Assembly: GCA_026000945.1 (NCBI GenBank)
Contig: BNZI01000028.1
Span: 1-5,985 of the forward strand
DNA: 5,985 nucleotides
Reading direction: 5' to 3'
DNA from: Clostridia bacterium
GTDB lineage: Bacteria; Bacillota; Clostridia; Lachnospirales; Lachnospiraceae
Shown here in pieces: positions 1-5,361 of this stretch. Within the stretch, counting starts at the first letter, position 1, and each line of letters opens with the position of its first letter. A model generated the notes under the pieces. The model worked only from the letters and a program-made list of their open reading frames with translations. It was not told where the DNA came from and did no database searches. A program made the position numbers and the translations under genes.

Positions 1-28
1 ATAAAGTCTTTATTCATTTAAAATTGAG

Positions 29-75
29 AATGCGATGAAATTATCTCATTTTGTAGATAATTTCATCGCATTTTT
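29..75 (+). terminator. Intrinsic terminator of an upstream gene
   Basis: A perfect 18-bp inverted repeat (29-46 with 55-72) encloses an 8-nt loop and runs directly into a T5 tract at 71-75. The T-run follows the plus-strand arm, while the minus-strand flank has only a weaker T-run, so the main direction is plus. It would end transcription of a gene lying left of the window. Bases 1-28 show no recognisable coding sequence. Confidence 0.85.
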
Positions 76-114
76 ATTACACATAGAAAAAAATACAATA
101 AAATAAAAAAATAG

Positions 115-143
115 ATGACTTTTGTAAGTATATGTATTATAAT
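115..143 (+). promoter_or_regulatory. Sigma-A promoter for the putative large RNA
   Basis: A perfect TATAAT -10 box at 138-143 lies 17 bp after ATGACT (115-120), which matches TTGACA at four of six positions including the TGAC core. The predicted start is about base 150. The site sits just after the upstream terminator and about 870 nt before the next protein start. It therefore drives either a stand-alone RNA or a very long leader of the ATPase/TOPRIM operon. No other convincing promoter was found before base 1023. Confidence 0.65.
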
Positions 144-149
144 ACTTAA

Positions 150-912
150 CAAGACAAGGAAATTGGGAGTGGACTAATTTAGTAGTGAGTGTAGCATATG
201 ATGGGGCAAGGACATATCATATCAATATATACAAGATTTTGCATGACGTTATGTAATGAAATAATCGCTAAATGTTCCTTTTGATATTACTTGTGTGATT
301 AATAGAGTTTATATGAGACAAACGGAATATGAATTTAACAGTGTTTAGTAAACTGTTCCTCATTCTTAATTTTACAGACAAAGCAAATGCAGTGGGAAAT
401 TGCCTTTAAATTTTCTTGAAATACGCGTGTATATTTGCGAAAATTTACTTCACTCAATATAAAACATATTTTAAATTTGGGTATTTTGGGGTGTGTGAAC
501 ACGCTCTAGTAGAGTCATCTTTTTAAATAGATCAGTGTATTGTTATCAGGTCTAGGAGGTATTAAGGGCAGAAGATGAATGATCAAGAATCGTAGAACGC
601 AAGGAATTAACTCGTTGATACTGTCCAGTTTGTAGATCTGAGTGGAAGAAGCTGCTTTTGCTCTTGATAAGCAGCAGGACTTACGTCACATGGTGTGTGA
701 TGTAAAAATGGTCGAGATATTCTGATTTTAGTAAGTTTGTCTATTAATTAAGTACAGTGGTGAATCGTAAGTCTATAGATTAAGAATCAAAGGAAAATTG
801 TAAGAAGAGAGTCATAATTTTAGAGATAAAATAGAATGGTCACTCTTACTTTGTCAAACTTATTGTTTCAAAAAAAGGATTGTAGATGATCCTTTCTAGA
901 AGTAGTTTTTTT
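150..912 (+). ncRNA. Putative large structured non-coding RNA or long structured leader
   Basis: This stretch has a good promoter but no open reading frame of useful length in any frame. Helices visible by eye include: 196-202 with 216-222; 337-342 with 352-357; a 9-bp perfect helix 407-415 with 439-447 that encloses a hairpin 421-424 with 429-432; 491-495 with 500-504 closing a UGAA loop; 528-533 with 549-554; 651-657 with 669-675; a 10-bp stem 681-690 with 696-705 (one G-U); and 817-822 with 827-832 closing a GAGA (GNRA) tetraloop. Bases 582-588 complement the loop at 662-668, a possible pseudoknot. Segment 164-172 can pair with 840-848 (with G-U pairs), which would close the molecule end to end. 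The size is in the range of ROOL, GOLLD and OLE RNAs, but I do not recognise any of them here. Chance pairing in AT-rich DNA and a decayed gene remain alternatives. The ends are estimates. Confidence 0.45.
874..912 (+). terminator. Possible 3' terminator of the putative large RNA
   Basis: A 7-bp stem (AAAGGAT 874-880 with ATCCTTT 889-895) is followed after ten bases by T7 at 906-912. The gap is bridged by a mini-hairpin (CTA 896-898 with TAG 903-905), which would bring the T-run next to paired RNA. The geometry is imperfect, so termination may be partial and allow readthrough into the ATPase gene. Confidence 0.4.
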
Positions 913-1011
913 AAGTCCTTTGATAAAAATGTAATTTTTTTAGAGTTTTTAGGATAAAAAGAAAAAAAAACTACATAATAATTTTCAAACACAGAGAAAT
1001 TCCCACTAAAG
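913..1011. other. A/T-tract intergenic spacer before the ATPase gene
   Basis: The spacer contains T7 (935-941), T5 (946-950), A5 (956-960) and A9 (962-970) tracts. These could form an A-T-only hairpin or intrinsically bent DNA. Candidate promoter boxes are weak: TTGATA (920-925) has only a poor -10 (TAGAGT 941-946) at 15 bp, and CATAAT (974-979) lacks a good -35. No promoter for the ATPase gene can be assigned with confidence. Confidence 0.4.
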
Positions 1012-1018
1012 AAGGTGA
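1012..1018 (+). promoter_or_regulatory. Ribosome binding site selecting the TTG start of the ATPase gene
   Basis: AAGGTGA lies 4 nt before the TTG at 1023. The first in-frame ATG (1062) has no Shine-Dalgarno sequence and would delete the first beta strand of the ATPase fold, so the TTG start is preferred. Confidence 0.7.
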
Positions 1019-1022
1019 AATT

Positions 1023-2444
1023 TTGGATGCATTATTGATTCGTATACAACAAATTCGATTAATGAATTTTAAAAATGTAGAATATGGTATAATTAGTTTA
1101 GAGAACTTTTCAAAAAAAGATTATTATACCCAAAAAGGAGATATCTTAGGGATATATGGACAAAACGGATCGGGAAAAACTGCCCTAATTGAAGCAATCA
1201 AAGTGGTACAAAATTTGATTTCAGGGAAAGGGTTGCCGAATAATATTACCGAGTTGATTTACAAAAATAAGGATCACTGTAATATTGAAATGATTTTTTA
1301 TCTAGAAGATGGGGAACAGAGTTATTTATTATTTTATGAAGTGGGTATTCAACTTACCGGAGAAGGGAAATATTTCATTAATTTAGAGAAATTAAGTTAT
1401 TCGCCCATTGCTAATAAAGGACGTTCAAAGAAAAGTACATTGCTGGAATATATAGCGCATTCAGATGGAGCTACACAGACTTCTGGAAAATATAGGGAAT
1501 TAGCACAAGGAAAAAAAGGCTGGAAAACTAACTTTCGTATGCTACAACGCTTAGCATGGAAAACCAGAGGATCTTATTTGTTTTATTCAGATATTTTACA
1601 AATTATTAAGCAAAGTTTTCCAGATAGTCCCTATACAAAGATGTTTGCTAATTTGTATGAATATATGCGTTATCAATTATTTGTTATTCAAAATGAGCAT
1701 AGTGGTATGGTGGATAGCAATCTCTTTTTACCGTTTGTATTTTGGTTAGAAAAAAATGAGAAAATTTCCAAAGGAGATGTTTCTCTTGAACTTTGGCAGC
1801 CAGCTGTACTTTCGGAAAAAGTTTATGAGTTAGTTGCCCGTTTGATCAATCAAATGAATGTAGTTTTATCTGTACTTCTTCCGGGATTGTCCATTAAAAT
1901 TGAAGAAAAAGTACAATTTTCGATTTTAGAAAAGCAAAGCGAGGAAGATAGTCCAGACATAGAAGAAGAAAATGTTAAAGAACGACAAAGGGAAGTAGAA
2001 TTATTTTCTGTACGCAATGGAAATTCCTTTCCCTTACGCAATGAAGCGGCTGGTGTAAAAAAGATTATTTCTATTTTAAGTGCATTAATTGCTATGTACA
2101 ATAATCCGGGTATCTGCATTTGTATAGACGAGTTAGATTCTGGCATTTATGAATTTTTGTTAGGGGAACTCCTTTCTGTTTTAGAGCATTCTGCTCAGGG
2201 TCAGTTACTCTTTACTTCACATAATTTAAGAGCATTGGAAATGTTATCTAAGGATTCTTTGGTTTTTACGACAAGTAATCCGAAAAACCGTTATTTGCGT
2301 TTATCTTCTAGTAAAGCTAACCTTAATTTAAGAGATGTTTATTTGCGTACTTTAAATTTAGGAGGACAAAAAGAAAAGATTTACGAAGAAACGAATAGTT
2401 CGGAAATCCGCCAAGCTTTTCGTATGGCTGGGAGGGACCAATGA
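1023..2444 (+). CDS. OLD/ABC-type AAA family ATPase (AAA_15/AAA_21-like), probable phage-defence component
   Basis: This 473-residue protein is a cytoplasmic ABC-class ATPase that probably powers or gates a partner effector. The N-terminal strand (about 5-20, ending LMNFKNVE) is typical of SMC/OLD-like ATPases. Walker A is GQNGSGKT at 46-53 (Lys52). A signature-like segment, RNEAAGVKK, lies at 339-347. Walker B is ICICIDE at 364-370 (Asp369, Glu370), followed by a D-loop (LDSG, 371-374) and a switch histidine (TSHN, His400). All ATP-site elements are intact. An acidic, charged insertion (about 303-326) precedes the signature region and is probably a flexible linker. The gene starts with TTG, and its stop overlaps the next start as ATGA, so the two proteins are probably made in ratio. 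Such ATPases paired with small TOPRIM or RloB-like proteins form AbiL, RloA/RloB and PARIS-like defence modules. The ATPase call is firm; the defence role is inferred from the pairing. Confidence 0.92.
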   Translation: MDALLIRIQQIRLMNFKNVEYGIISLENFSKKDYYTQKGDILGIYGQNGSGKTALIEAIKVVQNLISGKGLPNNITELIYKNKDHCNIEMIFYLEDGEQSYLLFYEVGIQLTGEGKYFINLEKLSYSPIANKGRSKKSTLLEYIAHSDGATQTSGKYRELAQGKKGWKTNFRMLQRLAWKTRGSYLFYSDILQIIKQSFPDSPYTKMFANLYEYMRYQLFVIQNEHSGMVDSNLFLPFVFWLEKNEKISKGDVSLELWQPAVLSEKVYELVARLINQMNVVLSVLLPGLSIKIEEKVQFSILEKQSEEDSPDIEEENVKERQREVELFSVRNGNSFPLRNEAAGVKKIISILSALIAMYNNPGICICIDELDSGIYEFLLGELLSVLEHSAQGQLLFTSHNLRALEMLSKDSLVFTTSNPKNRYLRLSSSKANLNLRDVYLRTLNLGGQKEKIYEETNSSEIRQAFRMAGRDQ

Positions 2445-3109
2445 AAAAAGTTGTATTATTTATTGTTGAAGGCAGCAGTGATATGTTATCTATTGACAGT
2501 ATAGTAGGTCGTTTGATTTCTGGTGACGAATTACGTTTTCAAATTGTTAATGGAGATTTGACAGCCAATCACAGTAATAATTTGTCCAATATTTTAGCAA
2601 GAATATACCAACAAGTAAAATTATCGATGGCACGTTACCGTTATCGAAAAGAAGATTTTCAAGAAATCGTTCATTTAGTGGATACAGATGGAGTGTTTAT
2701 TCCTAAAAAAGCTGTGACATTTGAAGATTGTGAGAATCCAATTTATACAGAAACAGGCATACAAACAAAAAAAGTTGATAAGCTGCAAAAGCGCAATGCG
2801 CATAAAGCAAGTTTATTAAAGAAATTGTCCCAAACAAAAAATATTAATAAAATTCCGTATTCTGTCTATTTCTTTTCTAGTAATTTAGAACATGTTTTAC
2901 ATCAAGATGCTAATGTATCTCCTAGACAAAAGAGGATATTGGCAGATCAATTCATGGAAGAATATTATGGAAAAGAAGAAGAATTTTTAAAATTCATTAA
3001 GAATAAGGAGATAGCGGCAAAGGGAACTTATGAACAATCATGGGAATTTATTGAAGAAAATAAAAATTCTTTGAAACGTTATAGTAATTTTCATCTATTT
3101 TTTTCTTAG
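2441..3109 (+). CDS. TOPRIM-like/RloB-like partner protein of the ATPase
   Basis: This 222-residue protein is the likely effector of the upstream ATPase. It opens with a hydrophobic strand ending in VEGSSD (Glu10, Asp14), matching the first acidic motif of TOPRIM folds. A second strand ends in LVDTDG (79-84; Asp81, Asp83), matching the TOPRIM DxD motif. A third recognisable patch, SSNLEHVLH (146-154), recalls the conserved region near the end of RloB/OLD-type TOPRIM domains. Together these suggest a metal-dependent nuclease or nucleotide-binding fold, although no catalysis can be proven by eye. The C-terminal 40 residues are Lys/Glu-rich and helical, followed by a short aromatic tail. Its ATG overlaps the ATPase stop, and GGAGG at 2431-2435 gives its own ribosome site five bases upstream, so translation is coupled. 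Alternatives are a non-catalytic RloB-like adaptor or a DUF4435 (AriB) relative. It is shorter than AriB-type proteins as I know them, and closer in length to AbiLii/RloB. Confidence 0.82.
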   Translation: MKKVVLFIVEGSSDMLSIDSIVGRLISGDELRFQIVNGDLTANHSNNLSNILARIYQQVKLSMARYRYRKEDFQEIVHLVDTDGVFIPKKAVTFEDCENPIYTETGIQTKKVDKLQKRNAHKASLLKKLSQTKNINKIPYSVYFFSSNLEHVLHQDANVSPRQKRILADQFMEEYYGKEEEFLKFIKNKEIAAKGTYEQSWEFIEENKNSLKRYSNFHLFFS

Positions 3110-3175
3110 AAAAATACCATACAAACTAAACCTAGTTTATTTAGGTAATGCTGATAAGGGAGAGTATTTTTCTAA
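3106..3175 (+). repeat. Inverted repeat at the 3' end of the ATPase/TOPRIM operon
   Basis: Perfect 12-bp arms (3106-3117 with 3164-3175) overlap the TOPRIM stop codon and enclose 46 nt. The interior can form either AAACTA/TAGTTT (3123-3128 with 3133-3138) or ACCTA/TAGGT (3130-3134 with 3142-3146), which exclude each other. The outer arms share an AAAAATAC core with the terminator just downstream, so the two hairpins could exchange strands. It may be an mRNA-stabilising 3' structure or a first, weak terminator. Confidence 0.6.
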
Positions 3176-3182
3176 ACAATGA

Positions 3183-3226
3183 AGATCAAAAATACCCCTT
3201 GATAGCACAAGGGGTATTTTTGATCT
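3183..3226. terminator. Bidirectional intrinsic terminator between convergent genes
   Basis: A perfect 18-bp inverted repeat (3183-3200 with 3209-3226) has an 8-nt loop. Its core is TACCCCTT/AAGGGGTA followed by T5 within the arm, and by symmetry the same is true on the minus strand. It lies between the stop of the plus-strand TOPRIM gene and the stop of the minus-strand Gly/Cys-rich gene, so it probably serves both. Confidence 0.9.
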
Positions 3227-3243
3227 GATTCAGTATGTTCATT

Positions 3244-3447
3244 TTAGAAGAAAGAATTGCCACCACAGCAGCATAGTAATAAAATAATTAATAGACATTC
3301 ATTGCCGCCGCCACCGCCAAATAAAGAGCCGCCAAGGCCGCCATTGCCGCCACAGCCGCAGCAAAGAATTAAGAGTAAGAAGATTAAATTATTTCCACCT
3401 GCGCAGCTTGGTTCGCATCCACAATTAGTTGCTGCTAAATCACTCAT
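3244..3447 (-). CDS. Small Gly/Cys-rich protein of the 'chorion class high-cysteine HCB' type
   Basis: The 67-residue product has 10 Cys and 17 Gly. It starts MSDLAATNCGC, as many clostridial proteins labelled 'high-cysteine HCB protein 13' do; that label is a similarity name, not a known function. Two similar modules are visible, a Leu/Ile-rich hydrophobic run ending in clustered cysteines: 21-32 (ending CCGC) and 52-61 (ending CCC). They are joined by a Gly-rich linker with five consecutive glycines (44-48). The hydrophobic runs are short for membrane spans. An ideal GGAGG ribosome site (plus-strand 3456-3460) sits eight bases before the ATG. The gene is convergent with the ATPase operon and divergent from the GW-repeat operon. 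A spore-coat or surface cross-linked role fits the composition and the sigma-K-like promoter, but it is unproven. The proline-rich frame on the opposite strand is a composition artefact. Confidence 0.75.
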   Translation of the reverse strand: MSDLAATNCGCEPSCAGGNNLIFLLLILCCGCGGNGGLGGSLFGGGGGNECLLIILLLCCCGGNSFF

Positions 3448-3478
3448 ATATTATTCCTCCAAAAATTTACTTACGTTT

Positions 3479-3506
3479 TATCATATGTAGTGTGGCTTGA
3501 CAATGT
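3479..3506 (-). promoter_or_regulatory. Possible sigma-K-like promoter of the Gly/Cys-rich gene
   Basis: On the minus strand, CATATGATA (plus 3479-3487) fits the sigma-K -10 pattern CATAnnnTA, with AC (plus 3505-3506) 17 bp upstream as the short -35. It lies about 30 bp before the start codon. The pattern is loose and can occur by chance. No good sigma-A promoter was seen for this gene. Confidence 0.3.
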
Positions 3507-3540
3507 TGACATTTTTTCTTTATCTTATTTGGATAAGTGA

Positions 3541-3569
3541 TTGTATAAATAGAGAAAATTCGGTATAAT
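3541..3569 (+). promoter_or_regulatory. Sigma-A promoter P1 of the envelope operon
   Basis: TTGTAT (3541-3546), a 17-bp spacer and TATAAT (3564-3569) form a near-consensus promoter with a predicted start about base 576 of the 3000s (3576). Its -10 box lies inside the left arm of the dyad at 3561-3594, so a protein bound there would block it. Confidence 0.65.
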
Positions 3570-3594
3570 AAAACGCAAGATGTTTATTATACCG
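3561..3594. repeat. Dyad over promoter P1, candidate operator
   Basis: Perfect 12-bp arms (3561-3572 with 3583-3594) surround a 10-nt centre and are centred at about the P1 start site. RNA from P1 would begin inside the centre and lack the left arm, so a hairpin would not form in that transcript. This argues for a DNA-level operator rather than a terminator. The arm core GGTATAATA recurs once more at P2 (3635-3643). Confidence 0.5.
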
Positions 3595-3612
3595 TTTTGC
3601 CATGTCTTGTCT

Positions 3613-3642
3613 TTGGTTAAGATTGCGGTGTATTGGTATAAT
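3613..3642 (+). promoter_or_regulatory. Sigma-A promoter P2 of the envelope operon (extended -10)
   Basis: TTGGTT (3613-3618), an 18-bp spacer and TATAAT (3637-3642) are supplemented by TGG just before the -10, forming an extended -10 (TGnTATAAT). The predicted start is about 3649, giving a short leader of roughly 30 nt before the GW-repeat gene. Confidence 0.6.
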
Positions 3643-3678
3643 AGAGTCAGTTTGTCGATGGATTGAGGAGGATTAGTC

Positions 3679-4929
3679 ATGAAACGTAAAAAGTTTCTGC
3701 CATTCGTGGTACTGAGTTTGTGTTGCGCATTGCTTGTTCAATTTACGAGTTTTGCAGCAGCGGGAAAATGGGTTCTTAAAAATGGTTACTGGATGCTGGA
3801 ACAGTCAAATAAGACTTATTTGAAAAAATCTTGGTACTTCGGAACGGATAATAATTGGTATTATTTAGATGACGATGGACATATGCGTACAGGTTGGCAT
3901 CAAATCAATTCTAAATGGTACAATTTCACGATCAATGGACAAATGAGAACTGGTTGGTATTTAGATAAGGGACAATGGTTTTATTTAAAACCATCAGGAG
4001 AGATGCAAACAGGTTGGTTGCGTAACAAAGATCAATGGTTTTATTTAAATGAAAGCAACGGAGCTATGCAGACAGGATGGTTGTATGATAAAAATCATTG
4101 GTACTATCTTACTTTGGAAAATGGAAACATGTATGAAGGATGGTTGAAAACAGGAGAAACATGGTATTATTTAACACCAAATAGTGGAATAATGCATACA
4201 GGTTGGATGAAAAGTAATGATGCGTGGTATTATTTAGCATCCAATGGTTCAAGAGTAGAAAATCAAACGATTGTTTTGGAACAAAAAGAATATCGTTTTG
4301 ATGTTCAGGGAAAATGGCAAGGTAGCGGTGATCCTACTACTGTGACAGCCAATCCAGATAAGCCAAAAACCAATTTTCAAATGGGAAGTTGGAAAGATGC
4401 TATTTATCAAAACCAGTGGAGCAATGTGACTTTCTCTCTTCCAGCAGGTGCCAAGTATTTGTCAGATAGTCAGATGAAAGACGTGTTAGGTATTCAAAAG
4501 ACAGTGAATGAAGGAGAAAAAATTGTTGTAGATCGTTCTATGGTTAATGAGAGTTTTCTGGCTCGTTATGCAGGTTTGACTTATTATGATCTTTATCTTC
4601 AATTTGGTAGTAATAATGCAAATTTACAATTATATTACACAGATATTAGAGAGACTAAGCAGATAAGCGAGGCAGAGTATGCTGCACAGATTGCTCAAAA
4701 TATTACTAGTAATCACGCGTTATCTTATGTGAATAAAGGTATACAAACGACTAGAATTGCTGAAACTCCTTATACCCAAATTACTTTTTCTGCTATGGGT
4801 AATACATTGCATCAGGATTTTTATTTAAGAAAATTAGATGGTTTTATGATTGTGTTTCAATTTGTGTATTCACAGGCAGATCAAGCTGATATGACTAAAT
4901 TATTATCTTTGATGAAAGTATTAAATTAA
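3679..4929 (+). CDS. Secreted GW-repeat (choline-binding-type) cell-surface protein
   Basis: This 416-residue exported protein has a lysine-rich start, a hydrophobic core (6-22) and an AAA cleavage region at 26-28, so a signal peptidase I site is likely near residue 28. Residues about 45-195 hold seven tandem repeats of about 20 residues. The motif tryptophans are at 52, 73, 93, 113, 134, 155 and 176, and each is followed by a WYYL/WFYL-type strand. This is the CW_binding_1 pattern that anchors proteins to choline-bearing or related wall polymers. A Thr/Pro/Lys linker (about 216-232) leads to a C-terminal domain (about 233-416) that I do not recognise. Its alternating strands and the ending YLRKLDGFMIVFQF hint at a PsbP/Mog1-like fold, with low certainty. 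No hydrolase motif is evident. AGGAGG (3666-3671) sits seven bases before the ATG, and two promoters precede it. It is the first gene of a probable three-gene envelope operon. Confidence 0.92.
   Translation: MKRKKFLPFVVLSLCCALLVQFTSFAAAGKWVLKNGYWMLEQSNKTYLKKSWYFGTDNNWYYLDDDGHMRTGWHQINSKWYNFTINGQMRTGWYLDKGQWFYLKPSGEMQTGWLRNKDQWFYLNESNGAMQTGWLYDKNHWYYLTLENGNMYEGWLKTGETWYYLTPNSGIMHTGWMKSNDAWYYLASNGSRVENQTIVLEQKEYRFDVQGKWQGSGDPTTVTANPDKPKTNFQMGSWKDAIYQNQWSNVTFSLPAGAKYLSDSQMKDVLGIQKTVNEGEKIVVDRSMVNESFLARYAGLTYYDLYLQFGSNNANLQLYYTDIRETKQISEAEYAAQIAQNITSNHALSYVNKGIQTTRIAETPYTQITFSAMGNTLHQDFYLRKLDGFMIVFQFVYSQADQADMTKLLSLMKVLN
3973..4049 (+). repeat. Exact DNA repeat inside the GW-repeat array
   Basis: A 17-bp stretch encoding QWFYLK/N recurs exactly 60 bp apart (3973-3989 and 4033-4049), matching the 20-residue protein period. 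This near-identity suggests recent unit duplication or gene conversion within the array. Confidence 0.7.
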
Positions 4930-4944
4930 ACACATGAGAAAAAG

Positions 4945-4950
4945 AGAGGA
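4945..4950 (+). promoter_or_regulatory. Ribosome binding site deciding the GTG start
   Basis: AGAGGA ends eight bases before the GTG at 4959 but only two bases before the in-frame TTG at 4953. Spacing therefore favours GTG. Confidence 0.6.
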
Positions 4951-4958
4951 AGTTGGTT

Positions 4959-5300
4959 GTGAGAAAGCTCAAAAGATGGATTGTTTTTAGTGGATTGAGT
5001 TTACTAGGGAGTGGTATTTTTTCCTCCTGCAAGGCTTCTAATGTGAGTGTACAAACCGCAAGTGATGTGACAAAGACTCAGCAGCAGACTACGCGCCAAT
5101 TAGCTGAGGGAGAAATGATCTTAGTAGGAATTGTAGATGATGCAGCAAAATCTAGCATCACTTTGCGTTTGGATAATGGAGAAACAATCACTTTACTATC
5201 GGAAGGAGTAGAAGTTGTTGGGGAAGGTAGTCTAACGATAGGAGATTGGGTAGAAGTAGTTTATGTAGATGAAAAAGCAATTCAAATCATAAAAAAATAA
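4959..5300 (+). CDS. Small putative lipoprotein, function unknown
   Basis: With the GTG start the protein has 113 residues. A KLKR start and a hydrophobic stretch (7-21) lead to IFSSC, a lipobox that tolerates Phe at -3, with Cys24 as the lipidated residue. A polar linker rich in Thr and Gln (about 27-47) precedes a compact beta-rich domain (about 51-113). There, alternating hydrophobic residues and turns such as LDNGE and TIGDW suggest a small OB- or SH3-like barrel. No catalytic motif is visible. It follows the GW-repeat gene by 29 bp with no terminator between, so it is probably in the same operon and acts at the outer face of the membrane. If the atypical lipobox is not used, the N-terminus could act as an uncleaved membrane anchor. 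Confidence 0.75.
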   Translation: MRKLKRWIVFSGLSLLGSGIFSSCKASNVSVQTASDVTKTQQQTTRQLAEGEMILVGIVDDAAKSSITLRLDNGETITLLSEGVEVVGEGSLTIGDWVEVVYVDEKAIQIIKK

Positions 5301-5361
5301 AATATTGTATTATTTTAATTCTTAAAAATACAGATAAAGCAGAGAAAAGGAAAAGAACATC

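Noticed and set aside
491..504. GTGTG-like string considered as a group II intron 5' end.
   Set aside because: No domain V-like hairpin, reverse transcriptase or typical 3' end follows; the string instead forms a simple UGAA-loop hairpin.
579..635. An 18-codon frame (ATG 579 to TAG 635) downstream of AGGAGG at 554-559 within the putative RNA.
   Set aside because: The ribosome site is 19 bases from this ATG (15 from ATG 575, which gives only six codons), too far for normal initiation. The segment is also used in the proposed pseudoknot.
150..912. Possibility that the region is RNase P RNA, tmRNA, SRP RNA or a retron RNA.
   Set aside because: The conserved core strings of RNase P and tmRNA that I know are absent, and no reverse transcriptase gene is present for a retron.
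1850..2146. Minus-strand open frame of 98 codons inside the ATPase gene.
   Set aside because: It lies wholly within a gene with intact Walker B and signature motifs on the other strand, and its product shows no recognisable features.
3257..3490. Plus-strand proline-rich frame of 77 codons opposite the Gly/Cys-rich gene.
   Set aside because: The proline runs are the reverse reading of glycine codons. The minus-strand gene has an ideal ribosome site and a family-like N-terminus.
3497..3511. Two TTGACA boxes 9 bp apart on the plus strand.
   Set aside because: Neither has a convincing -10 at 16-18 bp (the best is TTATCT at 3520-3525), while P1 and P2 have good matches.
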